Below are positions 1 to 7,466 of a stretch of 64,000 nt of DNA, piece by piece (the first letter of the stretch is position 1; each line of letters begins with the position of its first letter). The notes beneath the pieces were generated by a model. The model saw only the letters and a program-made list of their open reading frames with translations. It was not told the origin of the DNA and did no database searches. The stretch comes from JALCOL01 sp022649665 (GTDB lineage Bacteria > Bacillota > Bacilli > Lactobacillales > Enterococcaceae), in the NCBI GenBank assembly GCA_030372335.1, contig JAUDCW010000002.1, one strand, 5' to 3'. The translations under genes and the position numbers were made by a program.

Positions 1-1
1 G

Positions 2-64
2 ATCAATATGTTCGGCCGCGAAACGAGTACTGAACTGAATTTTGATCAAGTGGACAAAGTATAA
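2..64 (+). CDS. C-terminal end of an unidentified upstream gene (partial)
   Basis: An open frame runs from the window edge to a TAA at 62-64, giving about 20 residues ending in NFDQVDKV. The lipoprotein gene begins only 4 bases later and its weak ribosome-binding region lies inside this frame, which is what a co-transcribed upstream gene would look like. Too little is present to name a family, and one of three frames being open for 20 codons can happen by chance. Confidence 0.35.
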   Translation: MNMFGRETSTELNFDQVDKV

Positions 65-68
65 AAAA

Positions 69-926
69 ATGAAAAAGTTTTGCTTGGGATTTTTGCTTGG
101 GATCGGTCTTCTATTGTTTTCCGCCTGCGCAAAATCGGCAAATACACCGGCAGCAGGTTCGGAAGCGGCCCGCACTGAAAAAACTGCTGTGACACGCGAA
201 CAGACTTCAAAGCGCGGCACGCCGACGGTCTTCATCCATGGATACAGCGGCGGCGAATCATCATTTGGCGGGATGCTTAGCCGCTTCGAAAAGGCCGGGA
301 TCAATGACAGCCGCTACCAGATTTTCGTTTCAGCGAACGGCGAGCTTTCGACGAAAGGTGCACTCTCCGGAAAGCATCCGCTCGTTCAGCTGTTATTCGA
401 AGACAATCGCAATAACGAATGGAATCAAGCGGATTGGCTGCAGGCTGGTTTGCAGCTTCTTAAAAAAGACGGCGTCAGCCAAGTCAATTTGGTCGGCCAT
501 TCGATGGGTGGCGTCGACATCATGCGCTACTTAACAACTTATACGCAAAATACACAGGTGCCGAAAGTTGCAAAAATCGCTTTGATCGCTGCACCGCTCA
601 ATGATTTTATCGATAATAATGATCAGAGTTTTGCTGATTTTGAAGCAAATGGTCCGGCCGAGCAGGGGACGCGTTTTCGGGAATTTGCGCAAAAGATCGG
701 GAATTTGCCGGCGGACTTGCCGATCTTAGTGATCGCTGGCGACAACGGCACCGGAAGCGACGGCGCAGTCCCGGTCAAAAGTGCTTTGGCGCTGGACGCG
801 TTGGCGAAAAAACAGAAGCTTGATTATCACAGCGAGCTTTTGGAAGGCGAAAAGATCCAGCACAGCGAGTTGCATGAAAATAAAAAAGTCGATCAGCTGC
901 TCAGCCGCTTTTTATGGGATGAATAA
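69..926 (+). CDS. DUF915-type alpha/beta hydrolase lipoprotein
   Basis: A 285-residue exported protein. It starts with two lysines, a hydrophobic stretch and a lipobox-like LLFSAC, so Cys near residue 20 should be lipidated and anchor the protein outside the membrane. The hydrolase fold is shown by VFIHGYSGG (oxyanion loop) near residue 56 and the nucleophile elbow GHSMGG with Ser about 145; an Asp in VIAGDNGTGSDG and a late His in HSELHE are candidates for the rest of the triad. DUF915 proteins are common in lactic acid bacteria and usually lack an assigned substrate. The ATG at 69 is preferred over an in-frame TTG at 42 because it places the signal peptide at the N-terminus; phenylalanine at the -3 lipobox position is unusual. 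Esterase or lipase activity is inference. Confidence 0.8.
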   Translation: MKKFCLGFLLGIGLLLFSACAKSANTPAAGSEAARTEKTAVTREQTSKRGTPTVFIHGYSGGESSFGGMLSRFEKAGINDSRYQIFVSANGELSTKGALSGKHPLVQLLFEDNRNNEWNQADWLQAGLQLLKKDGVSQVNLVGHSMGGVDIMRYLTTYTQNTQVPKVAKIALIAAPLNDFIDNNDQSFADFEANGPAEQGTRFREFAQKIGNLPADLPILVIAGDNGTGSDGAVPVKSALALDALAKKQKLDYHSELLEGEKIQHSELHENKKVDQLLSRFLWDE

Positions 927-953
927 AAAGAATTCGCTGTTGAAAAGCCGTTT

Positions 954-998
954 ACCACAAAAAGAGGAACGCGAAAATCGCGCTCCTCTTTTTGTGGT
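954..998. terminator. bidirectional intrinsic terminator between the hydrolase and sdaAA
   Basis: A 21-base inverted repeat with one mismatch (ACCACAAAAAGAGGA... / ...CTCCTCTTTTTGTGGT) around a 4-base loop separates two convergent genes. The arms contain A and T runs, so it can serve both strands. Confidence 0.8.
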
Positions 999-1000
999 AT

Positions 1001-1870
1001 TTATGCTCTTTTTGCCAGTTCTTTGGCGATTCTTTTGCCGGTCGGGGTGGTCGCCAAGCCGCCCTCCGCAGTTTCACGGAAAATCGACGGCATCTGCTGG
1101 CCGACGTGCTTCATCGCGGTAATGACTTCGTCCGGCGGGATCACGCTTTTGATCCCGGCCAGCGCCATATCAGCAGAGATGAATGCTTGCGAAGCACCCA
1201 TCGCATTGCGCTTGATGCACGGGATCTCGACCAAGCCCCCGACCGGGTCGCAGATCAGCCCCATTACATTAGCTAGGGTGATCGCGACCGCCTGCCCAGC
1301 CGCTTCAGGTGTGCCGCCCTTGGCGATCACGAGCGCTGCCGCAGCCATCGCACTGGCTGAACCGACTTCGGCTTGACAGCCGCCTTCCGCGCCGCTGATC
1401 GAGGAACGGTTGGCGATCACCAGCCCGAACGCCCCGGCGGTAAACAAGAAGTCGACTTGCGCTTTGTGCGACATTTTCAAAGGGCCGCGGATCGCCATCA
1501 AAACACCGGCCAAAACGCCGGCGCTGCCGGCAGTCGGTGTTGCGCAGATCAAGCCCATTTTCGCGTTGACTTCATTTGTGGCGATCGCATTTCTGACTGC
1601 TTTTAAAATCATCGAGTCCGTCAGGGATTCATTTGTATTCAAATATTCATCGAGCCGTTTGGCATCGCCGCCGGTCAAGCCGGTTACCGAAGTCACGCCG
1701 GCGATCCCTTCTTCGACGCTTTGCTCCATGACCGCCAAATTGCGTTCCATGATCTGCCAAACCTGCTTTTCGCTGATTTCGCGTTCGGCCGCTTCTTTAG
1801 CGACGACCATCGCAGCGATCGAGGGATAATCGCGGCTCTCAGCAGTGAGGCGTTCGATCGAATCAAACAT
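1001..1870 (-). CDS. sdaAA: L-serine dehydratase, alpha subunit (Fe-S)
   Basis: The 289-residue catalytic subunit of the [4Fe-4S] L-serine dehydratase, which deaminates serine to pyruvate and ammonia. The family signature is clear: GLICATPTAGSAG in the middle and the cysteine-containing C-terminal half (GGCQAEVGSASAMAAAAL, LICDPVGGLVEIPCIKRNA) that supplies cluster ligands. The ATG at 1870 is chosen because a GGA-rich site lies just upstream and because a longer in-frame extension reads through the end of sdaAB. It follows sdaAB by 16 bases, so the two subunits are translated from one mRNA. Residue content and length match the two-subunit form of Gram-positive bacteria. Confidence 0.93.
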   Translation of the reverse strand: MFDSIERLTAESRDYPSIAAMVVAKEAAEREISEKQVWQIMERNLAVMEQSVEEGIAGVTSVTGLTGGDAKRLDEYLNTNESLTDSMILKAVRNAIATNEVNAKMGLICATPTAGSAGVLAGVLMAIRGPLKMSHKAQVDFLFTAGAFGLVIANRSSISGAEGGCQAEVGSASAMAAAALVIAKGGTPEAAGQAVAITLANVMGLICDPVGGLVEIPCIKRNAMGASQAFISADMALAGIKSVIPPDEVITAMKHVGQQMPSIFRETAEGGLATTPTGKRIAKELAKRA

Positions 1871-1886
1871 GTCATCATTTCCTTTC

Positions 1887-2555
1887 TTAATCAAAGAAGT
1901 TGGCACTGTGGAGGTGCGGGATCTTGCGCAGCTCCGGCAGAACTTCAGCGACATCGCGTTCATCGATCTCGATGATCATGATCGCTTCGTTGCCTTTTGC
2001 CGAACGGGTCACCGTCATCGTGCCGATGTTGATATTATGGCGCGACAAGACGTTGGTGACTTGGGCGATCATCCCGGGAACATCTTGGTGGACGATCAGG
2101 ATCGTCGGGACACCCATCGTCAAGTTCACTTTGAAGCCGTCGACTTCTGAGATCTGGATATTGCCGCCGCCAATCGAGATCCCGGTGATGCTCATTTTTT
2201 TCTTGCCAGCCGAAAGAAGCAGGCGGACGGAATTCGGATGTTCTTTTTTTTCGTTCGAAGGAATAAAAGCGATCTCGATCCCTTCTTCGTATGCCAATTT
2301 CAGACTGTTCGCCAAATTCGGATCATCAGGATCCATCCCTAAAAGACCGCCGACGAGCGCGATATCGGTTCCGTGGCCGCGATAAGTTTTCGCAAACGAT
2401 TCATATAAATAAATATCGACTTTCTCCGGCTTTTCACCGAAGATCGTGCGGACGATCTTGCCGATCCGCGCGGCGCCGGCGGTGTGCGAGCTGCTGGGGC
2501 CGACCATGACCGGACCGATAATATCGAAAACACTGCGATAGCGCAGATCTGTCAT
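1887..2555 (-). CDS. sdaAB: L-serine dehydratase, beta subunit
   Basis: The 222-residue partner of SdaAA. The N-terminal part has the beta-subunit signature (SVFDIIGPVMVGPSSSHTAG) and the last 75 or so residues form an ACT domain (MGVPTILIVHQDVPGMIAQVTNVLSRHNINI), a fold that normally senses an amino acid. ATG at 2555 follows a GGTGA site by about six bases; in-frame TTG and GTG codons slightly upstream are alternatives. First gene of a two-gene operon transcribed away from rplK. Confidence 0.93.
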   Translation of the reverse strand: MTDLRYRSVFDIIGPVMVGPSSSHTAGAARIGKIVRTIFGEKPEKVDIYLYESFAKTYRGHGTDIALVGGLLGMDPDDPNLANSLKLAYEEGIEIAFIPSNEKKEHPNSVRLLLSAGKKKMSITGISIGGGNIQISEVDGFKVNLTMGVPTILIVHQDVPGMIAQVTNVLSRHNINIGTMTVTRSAKGNEAIMIIEIDERDVAEVLPELRKIPHLHSANFFD

Positions 2556-2645
2556 TTTCTTCACCAATCTTTCTATAGAATGATTCTATTTTATCACAAT
2601 CGGCGACTTGTCGGAGCGCTTGTTGCCCGATGATCGGAAAAGAAC

Positions 2646-2674
2646 TTGCAAATGACGGGAAGATTGAATATAAT
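2646..2674 (+). promoter_or_regulatory. promoter of rplK-rplA
   Basis: TTGCAA at 2646-2651, a 17-base spacer and a perfect TATAAT at 2669-2674. It lies about 95 bases before the rplK start, leaving a short leader. Confidence 0.75.
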
Positions 2675-2767
2675 GTCTTAGTGTGTCTTTTGACAGACAT
2701 TTTTATCGTGGGAGGAGAAATACGCATCTCCAATTCACCACAGCACGGACTTAAGGAGGTATGTCTC

Positions 2768-3193
2768 GTGGCAAAGAAAGTAGAAAAAATCGTTAAGTTA
2801 CAAATTCCTGCAGGAAAAGCAACTCCAGCACCACCAGTTGGACCAGCCCTTGGGCAAGCAGGGATCAATATCATGGGTTTCACGAAAGAATTCAACGCTC
2901 GGACCGCTGATCAAGCTGGAATGATCATTCCAGTCGTTATCTCAGTGTACGAAGACCGTTCATTCACTTTCATCACAAAAACCCCGCCAGCAGCAGTATT
3001 GTTGAAAAAAGCTGCTAAGGTCCAAAAAGGATCTGGAGAACCAAATACGAAAAAAGTGGCAACTGTCACTAAAGATCAAGTCAAAGAAATCGCTGAGTTG
3101 AAAATGCCGGACCTAAACGCTGCCAATGTTGAATCGGCAATGCGCATGGTTGAAGGAACTGCACGAAGCATGGGGATCACTGTCGCCGACTAG
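2768..3193 (+). CDS. rplK: 50S ribosomal protein L11
   Basis: A 141-residue protein of the exact family length, part of the GTPase-associated centre of the large subunit. The L11 signature (QIPAGKATPAPPVGPALGQ) is at the N-terminus and the RNA-binding C-terminal domain (KDQVKEIAELKMPDLNA) follows. It starts with GTG, seven bases after an AGGAGGT site at 2754-2760; the ATG at 2761 is out of frame. secE and nusG, often just upstream, are not here: sdaAB is the divergent neighbour. Confidence 0.96.
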   Translation: MAKKVEKIVKLQIPAGKATPAPPVGPALGQAGINIMGFTKEFNARTADQAGMIIPVVISVYEDRSFTFITKTPPAAVLLKKAAKVQKGSGEPNTKKVATVTKDQVKEIAELKMPDLNAANVESAMRMVEGTARSMGITVAD

Positions 3194-3249
3194 GCGCTAG
3201 CGACCAACTGGTACGCTTCTCAGTAGTTTATTCCGAAAGGCATAAGCGT

Positions 3250-3274
3250 GTGGGAGGGTAACCGCTATAACCAC
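3250..3274 (+). promoter_or_regulatory. candidate L1-binding hairpin before rplA
   Basis: GTGGGAG... and ...ATAACCAC pair through GTGG/CCAC immediately before the rplA Shine-Dalgarno. The shape and bases resemble the L1-stalk site of 23S rRNA (GUGGGAG ... AUACCAC), the known target by which L1 represses its own mRNA. Recognised by resemblance only. Confidence 0.5.
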
Positions 3275-3292
3275 ATTCAAGGAGGAAACATC

Positions 3293-3982
3293 ATGGCTAA
3301 ACATAGCAAAAATATGCAAGAAGCATTGAAAAAAGTAGATGAAACGAAAGCTTATCCAGTGGATGAAGCCGTCGCTTTAGCGAAAGATACGAATTTTTCA
3401 AAATGCGATGCAACGGTCGACGTTGCTTATCGTTTGAACGTTGATCCGAAAAAAGCAGACCAACAAATCCGCGGAGCAGTCGTTCTGCCTCACGGTACCG
3501 GCAAAAAACAAGTCGTTCTTGTTTTTGCCAAAGGCGAAAAAGCAAAAGAAGCCGAAGCTGCCGGCGCTGATTACGTTGGCGAAGCAGACTTGGTTGAAAA
3601 AATCCAAGGCGGCTGGATGGATTTTGACGTTGTTGTTGCGACGCCGGATATGATGGCGCAAGTTGGCCGTTTGGGCCGCGTTTTAGGGCCAAAAGGCTTG
3701 ATGCCGAACCCGAAAACCGGGACGGTAACGATGGACGTTACGAAAGCTGTGGAAGAAATCAAAGCCGGGAAAGTTACTTACCGCGTTGATAAAGCCGGCA
3801 ACGTACACGTTCCGATCGGCAAAGTTTCTTTCGACAATGCGCAATTGATCGACAACTTCAAAACGATCAACGATACATTGGTGAAAATTCGTCCGGCAAC
3901 GGTCAAAGGCCAATATATCAAAAACATTTCTATTTCAACGACATTCGGTCCTGGGATCCATGTCGACCAAGCTTCCTTTTAA
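3293..3982 (+). CDS. rplA: 50S ribosomal protein L1
   Basis: A 229-residue protein of normal length that forms the mobile L1 stalk and acts as translational repressor of the rplK-rplA mRNA. The signature PDMMAQVGRLGRVLGPKGLM is near residues 122-141, followed by MPNPKTGTVT. ATG at 3293 is preceded by GGAGG at 3281. The 99-base gap after rplK holds the L1-binding candidate, consistent with feedback control of both genes. Confidence 0.96.
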   Translation: MAKHSKNMQEALKKVDETKAYPVDEAVALAKDTNFSKCDATVDVAYRLNVDPKKADQQIRGAVVLPHGTGKKQVVLVFAKGEKAKEAEAAGADYVGEADLVEKIQGGWMDFDVVVATPDMMAQVGRLGRVLGPKGLMPNPKTGTVTMDVTKAVEEIKAGKVTYRVDKAGNVHVPIGKVSFDNAQLIDNFKTINDTLVKIRPATVKGQYIKNISISTTFGPGIHVDQASF

Positions 3983-3997
3983 TTAATCGAAAACGAC

Positions 3998-4030
3998 TTG
4001 ACCTGAACGAGTGGGATATGATACACTCGT
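3998..4030 (+). promoter_or_regulatory. candidate promoter and inverted repeat before the L10 leader
   Basis: TTGACC at 3998-4003 is a good -35; GATACA 16 bases on or the overlapping TATGAT (spacing too short) could be the -10. The same stretch holds a 7-bp inverted repeat ACGAGTG/CACTCGT, so it could also act as an rplA terminator stem, although no T run follows. Confidence 0.45.
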
Positions 4031-4033
4031 TTA

Positions 4034-4126
4034 GGTTGAATATTCGTACCGAAGACTCAGGTGAAGATGCGCTGCATTTTCTTAATCTCCTGCCGAGGGA
4101 AATTCTCATAAGCTAGTATGAGGAAC
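4034..4126 (+). promoter_or_regulatory. L10 (rplJL) ribosomal-protein leader
   Basis: Contains the conserved elements of the bacterial L10 leader: ACCGAAGAC followed by CAGGTG, a TTCTTAAT segment and CTCCTGCCGAGG. L10 (as the L10-L12 complex) binds such leaders and down-regulates rplJ-rplL. It is directly followed by a terminator hairpin, so the Firmicute transcription-attenuation version is likely. Confidence 0.82.
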
Positions 4127-4157
4127 CTCTATGTCGACGGCGACATGGAGTTTTTTT
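4127..4157 (+). terminator. attenuator in the rplJ leader
   Basis: Ten-base stem CTCTATGTCG/CGACATGGAG (one G-T pair) around ACGG, then seven T residues, 42 bases before the rplJ start. Confidence 0.75.
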
Positions 4158-4199
4158 ATTGCAAAAAAACTCTTTGATCAATTGATGGAGGTGAAATCA

Positions 4200-4706
4200 A
4201 TGAGCGAACAAGCTATCGCTAAAAAAGCTGCTTTAGTTGACGACGTCACGAAAAAATTCGAAGGTGCTGTATCGATCGTAGTTGCAGATTACCGCGGATT
4301 GACAGTTGACCAAGTAACTGAACTTAGAAAACAATTGCGTGAAGCAGGCGTTGAAATGCGGGTCATCAAAAACTCGATCCTTTCTCGGGCTGCCAAACAA
4401 GCTGGACTTGAAGGATTGGACGACGTATTTGCCGGTCCGACAGCTATCGCTTTCTCGAAAGAGGATGTTGTAGCACCAGCGAAGATCATCGATACTTTTG
4501 CGAAAACGGCGGATGCTTTGAAAATCAAAGGCGGCGTGATCGAAGGAAAAGTAGCCGATATCGAACAAATTACCGCTTTGGCAAAACTTCCAAATCGCGA
4601 AGGGATGCTTTCTATGCTGCTTTCTGTCTTGCAAGCACCAGTCCGCAATGTGGCTTATGCTGTCAAAGCAGTTGCAGAAAAAGAAGAAAAAGAGGAAGTT
4701 GCTTAA
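4200..4706 (+). CDS. rplJ: 50S ribosomal protein L10
   Basis: A 168-residue protein that anchors L7/L12 dimers to the ribosome. The N-terminal rRNA-binding half has DYRGLTVDQVTELRKQLREA and VIKNSILSRA; the C-terminal helix that binds L7/L12 is VAYAVKAVAEKEEKEEVA. ATG at 4200 follows GGAGGTG. It lies after the L10 leader and attenuator and before rplL (43-base gap), the conserved pair. Confidence 0.96.
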   Translation: MSEQAIAKKAALVDDVTKKFEGAVSIVVADYRGLTVDQVTELRKQLREAGVEMRVIKNSILSRAAKQAGLEGLDDVFAGPTAIAFSKEDVVAPAKIIDTFAKTADALKIKGGVIEGKVADIEQITALAKLPNREGMLSMLLSVLQAPVRNVAYAVKAVAEKEEKEEVA

Positions 4707-4749
4707 TTGCAGCTTGACGTAAAAACTACTTAAAACGGAGGAAAACAAA

Positions 4750-5121
4750 ATGGCATTGAATATTGACAATATTGTTGCTGAATTGAAAGAAGCAACGATC
4801 CTTGAATTGAACGACCTCGTGAAAGCGATCGAAGACGAATTTGGCGTTACTGCTGCTGCTCCAGTTGCTGCTGCAGGTGCTGCTGCAGGCGCTGACGCTG
4901 CTGACGAACAAACTGAATTCACTGTTGAATTGTCCGAAGTCGGCGATCAAAAAGTGAAAGTGATCAAAGCAGTCCGCGAAGCAACTGGTCTTGGCTTGAA
5001 AGAAGCTAAAGGCGTAGTTGACTCTGCTCCAGCTCCAGTTAAAGAAGGTCTTTCTAAAGAAGATGCAGAAGCATTGAAAGCAACTTTGGAAGAAGTCGGC
5101 GCAACGGTGACTTTGAAGTAA
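4750..5121 (+). CDS. rplL: 50S ribosomal protein L7/L12
   Basis: A 123-residue acidic stalk protein that recruits translation factors. It has the helical dimerisation region (residues 1-30), an alanine-rich hinge (about 35-50) and the C-terminal domain with GLGLKEAKGVVDSAP. The strong GGAGG site is 6 bases before ATG. It ends the ribosomal operon at the terminator just downstream; the left boundary of the mobile element lies 82 bases after its stop codon. Confidence 0.97.
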   Translation: MALNIDNIVAELKEATILELNDLVKAIEDEFGVTAAAPVAAAGAAAGADAADEQTEFTVELSEVGDQKVKVIKAVREATGLGLKEAKGVVDSAPAPVKEGLSKEDAEALKATLEEVGATVTLK

Positions 5122-5140
5122 TCTTTTTGAAAAAGTATCA

Positions 5141-5179
5141 GGCTAGAGATCTTGTTAACTCAAGGTTTCTAGCCTTTTT
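5141..5179 (+). terminator. rplL operon terminator
   Basis: GGCTAGAGATCTTG and CAAGGTTTCTAGCC pair with two mismatches over a 6-base loop and are followed by TTTTT. The element is inserted 25 bases past it, leaving the ribosomal operon and its terminator intact. Confidence 0.85.
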
Positions 5180-5203
5180 ATTTTGTCCAAAAATCGGTTT
5201 GAA

Positions 5204-5223
5204 TATACTTTTGAATAAACTTT
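5204..5223 (+). repeat. attL core
   Basis: TATACTTTTGAATA + A + ACTTT, matching 14885-14904 except for one base. It sits between the rplL terminator and the integrase stop codon, as expected for an attachment site next to its integrase. TTTGAATA-type 12-base units occur twice in tandem here. Confidence 0.75.
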
Positions 5224-5224
5224 T

Positions 5225-6364
5225 TTACATACTCATGAATTTGGCGAATTTTTCACCAGTGTTTTCAGCCATTTGTGGCGTAACTTTCGCATAGATGTTC
5301 ATAGTCGTTTGCACGTCCTTATGACCTAGCCGGCCCTGGACTTCTTTCATCGATGCGCCCGCTTCAAAAAGAAGTGAACAGTGTGTAAATCGAAAGCCGT
5401 GGGGAGTGATCCGCTTCATTTCGGGATGCAAACGAAAGAAACTGTTCAACCATTGTCCTGTGACGTTCGGCCGATAATAATTGTTTCTCGGATTGGCAAA
5501 TATGATCTGCTGACTGCTGTTAGTATTGTGGCCAAGTTTCAACATATATTCGCGCTGATACTTTTGCCATTCTTTGATTAAGCCGAGTGTCACAGGATCA
5601 AGACTGATCACGCGTTTGGAATCTTTTGTTTTTGCTGTTTGTACGATCACTTTGCAATGCTCATCCATGGCCACGGTCTTATCAATGCTCAGTTCCGACT
5701 TTAAAAAGTTGATGTCTTGGTATTGCAGGGCAAAACATTCGCTCTTTCTCATCCCTGTATACGCTAGTAAGTGGAAAAATACATATTTAAGTGTTTCACC
5801 ATCAGACTTGTACAAATCTAGGAAATGGCGCAATTCATCTTTCGTGTAGAAATTGACCGGTTTATCGATCTCTTTTTTTCGCGGTACTTGTGTTTTTCGC
5901 ATGGGATTCGTGGCCAATAGCTCAAGAGAAACTGCATAATCGAGCAGCAAATTCAATTTCATTCGAAAGCCCTTGTAGTTGCGATAATGCTCATACCATT
6001 CATTCAATATTTTTTGGCAATAACGGACAGAAATATTCTTTAGTTCCATCTTGCCGAAACGAGGGATGATATATCGTTTAAAGATTTCGAGAGTATTAGC
6101 ATAGGTCGATGCTTTGATTTTGGTCTTGTAGATTGGCAGCCAGCTTTCATACAGTTCTTTGAACATAGTTATTTCGCTCTTCTGAAACCCGTTCTCTTCG
6201 ATGTCCAGCATCAGCCGATTCAAGGCTGTTTGACATTGACGCTTGGAGGAGAAGCCGCGTCTTGTTGTAAAACGTTTGCGCCCGGTTTCATCAGTTCCTA
6301 CATACGTTTGAAATTGCCAAGCTTTCGTACCATTCTTTTTTGTGTAGCATTTGATTGTTGCCAT
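5225..6364 (-). CDS. int: phage-type tyrosine recombinase (integrase)
   Basis: A 379-residue integrase. Residues 1-50 look like an AP2-like arm-type DNA-binding domain (YTKKNGTKAWQFQTYVG), then a SAM-like core-binding domain (about 60-165) and the catalytic domain. Catalytic residues are visible: Arg in YTGMRKSE, the HGFRFTH box (H-x-x-R), LGHKDVQTT and the nucleophile Tyr in MNIYAKV. ATG at 6364 is set by an AGGAG seven bases upstream; a longer frame starts inside non-coding sequence. It reads toward the left attachment site, the usual position. Its ribosome-binding site is in the stem of a hairpin (6374-6401). Confidence 0.93.
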   Translation of the reverse strand: MATIKCYTKKNGTKAWQFQTYVGTDETGRKRFTTRRGFSSKRQCQTALNRLMLDIEENGFQKSEITMFKELYESWLPIYKTKIKASTYANTLEIFKRYIIPRFGKMELKNISVRYCQKILNEWYEHYRNYKGFRMKLNLLLDYAVSLELLATNPMRKTQVPRKKEIDKPVNFYTKDELRHFLDLYKSDGETLKYVFFHLLAYTGMRKSECFALQYQDINFLKSELSIDKTVAMDEHCKVIVQTAKTKDSKRVISLDPVTLGLIKEWQKYQREYMLKLGHNTNSSQQIIFANPRNNYYRPNVTGQWLNSFFRLHPEMKRITPHGFRFTHCSLLFEAGASMKEVQGRLGHKDVQTTMNIYAKVTPQMAENTGEKFAKFMSM

Positions 6365-6373
6365 TTTTATTCT

Positions 6374-6401
6374 CCTATCTAGCTGGGGCAAGCGAGATAG
6401 G
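6374..6401 (-). promoter_or_regulatory. hairpin overlapping the integrase ribosome-binding site
   Basis: CCTATCT (6374-6380) and AGATAGG (6395-6401) form a perfect 7-bp stem; on the minus strand the 3' arm runs into AGGAG, so folding could partly hide the int start region. The loop holds GCTGGGGCAAGC, a motif repeated elsewhere in the element. Confidence 0.45.
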
Positions 6402-6440
6402 TTAGAGATATTTGTAAAAATAGAAAATACTATATCTGAG

Positions 6441-7091
6441 TTAAAAATCAAAAGTCGCATTTATTCTCAAAGAATCTAAGTCCTCTACTGTCTCTTTTTT
6501 TGTATAATCACTAACATCAAATAGTTGACTATCTAATTGAGAAGGCATTTTTTCCTTAATGAAACTTACGAATGATTTGAGTATCTGTTTTTTTATATCA
6601 GTTCTAAAATCAACAGAAATTTTTTTCCATTCGTCCATGAATATCTTCTTTTTATCATCATCTTCATCTATTGTGATGGATAATTTCAAAGTATCGTGAT
6701 TGAATCTAGCAAAGTGGCAAGGTTTATTTGATTTCAAAGAAAATGCATATGATTTTTTCTTGATTTGACTTGAAATAGTCAATACGACTGTGCACGAAAG
6801 GTTCAAAAAGTATATTTCAGGAAAAGTTACTCCACCAGAAACATCTGCATCAAGTTCAACCACAAGATCGTCCAAATAAATTGACAAATCAAGCGGCAAA
6901 TAAGAAAAGAAGTCGCATGGTGTGACTTCTAGGGACTGACAAAGTTTATCGATTGTTTCTAGTTGTATCATTTTACTTTCATTTTGAGAAATTGAATTTA
7001 AAGTTGATCGAGCAATTCCGGTTTCGGCCGCTATTTTAGAAATTTTAGTAGAGCGTTGGGCCATTAAAATAGCAAGATTATTTCTTATCAA
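6441..7091 (-). CDS. XRE-family repressor (CI-like)
   Basis: A 216-residue protein with an N-terminal helix-turn-helix (about residues 8-65, with ISKIAAETGIARSTLNSI) and a C-terminal part of about 150 residues that I do not recognise. It does not show the Ser/Lys peptidase motifs of LexA-type CI repressors. The start is a TTG with GGAGG about ten bases upstream; no better ATG is available. It shares TGIARSTL with the divergent Cro-like protein, so both should read the same operators. It precedes int on the same strand with a 76-base gap, so repressor and integrase may be co-transcribed. Confidence 0.8.
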   Translation of the reverse strand: MIRNNLAILMAQRSTKISKIAAETGIARSTLNSISQNESKMIQLETIDKLCQSLEVTPCDFFSYLPLDLSIYLDDLVVELDADVSGGVTFPEIYFLNLSCTVVLTISSQIKKKSYAFSLKSNKPCHFARFNHDTLKLSITIDEDDDKKKIFMDEWKKISVDFRTDIKKQILKSFVSFIKEKMPSQLDSQLFDVSDYTKKETVEDLDSLRINATFDF

Positions 7092-7123
7092 TTTAATTTA
7101 CCTCCTTAATTTTTCATTTTAAT

Positions 7124-7141
7124 TGTAGCATAGGTGCTACA
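7124..7141. promoter_or_regulatory. operator OL (TGTAGC-N6-GCTACA)
   Basis: Perfect 6-bp inverted repeat with a 6-base centre (ATAGGT), located where the leftward repressor/int promoter would lie (minus-strand TACAAT overlaps it). Paired with an equal site at 7212-7229. Confidence 0.75.
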
Positions 7142-7177
7142 AATTAACTAGATATAATAATATTTGAGTATAAGTCA

Positions 7178-7206
7178 TTGACTTAGCTAGTTTGTCGGTT
7201 TATGAT
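7178..7206 (+). promoter_or_regulatory. rightward early promoter
   Basis: TTGACT (7178-7183), 17-base spacer, TATGAT (7201-7206). The second operator begins 6 bases after the -10, covering the transcription start, so repressor bound there should block early transcription. Confidence 0.75.
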
Positions 7207-7211
7207 TTGTT

Positions 7212-7229
7212 TGTAGCGAATATGCTACA
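7212..7229. promoter_or_regulatory. operator OR (TGTAGC-N6-GCTACA)
   Basis: Second copy of the same palindrome, centre GAATAT. Both copies lie in the 160-base divergent region and nowhere else noticed in the window. Confidence 0.75.
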
Positions 7230-7253
7230 AAAGTTTCGGAAAGGAGCTATTAA

Positions 7254-7466
7254 ATGAAAAACAATCTTTCTAAAATTCTTGGAGAACGATTGCTTAAAGT
7301 TTCGGATATTCACAAAATGACAGGAATCGCTCGATCTACATTGACGGAGATTTATTACCAAAGAGCTTTGAATGTACAGTTAGATACTCTTCAAAAAATT
7401 TGTGATGCCTTGCAGATTCCGCTAAGTAAACTAATTGAATATGAACCTAAAAAGGTGGTGGGCTGA
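7254..7466 (+). CDS. Cro-like XRE regulator
   Basis: A 70-residue single-domain helix-turn-helix protein (VSDIHKMTGIARSTLTEIYY). The recognition segment TGIARSTL is identical to that of the divergent repressor, which supports a CI/Cro-type switch on the shared operators. ATG follows GGAGC. Its TGA overlaps the next ATG by one base (TGATG), indicating translational coupling to the excisionase-like gene. Confidence 0.8.
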   Translation: MKNNLSKILGERLLKVSDIHKMTGIARSTLTEIYYQRALNVQLDTLQKICDALQIPLSKLIEYEPKKVVG

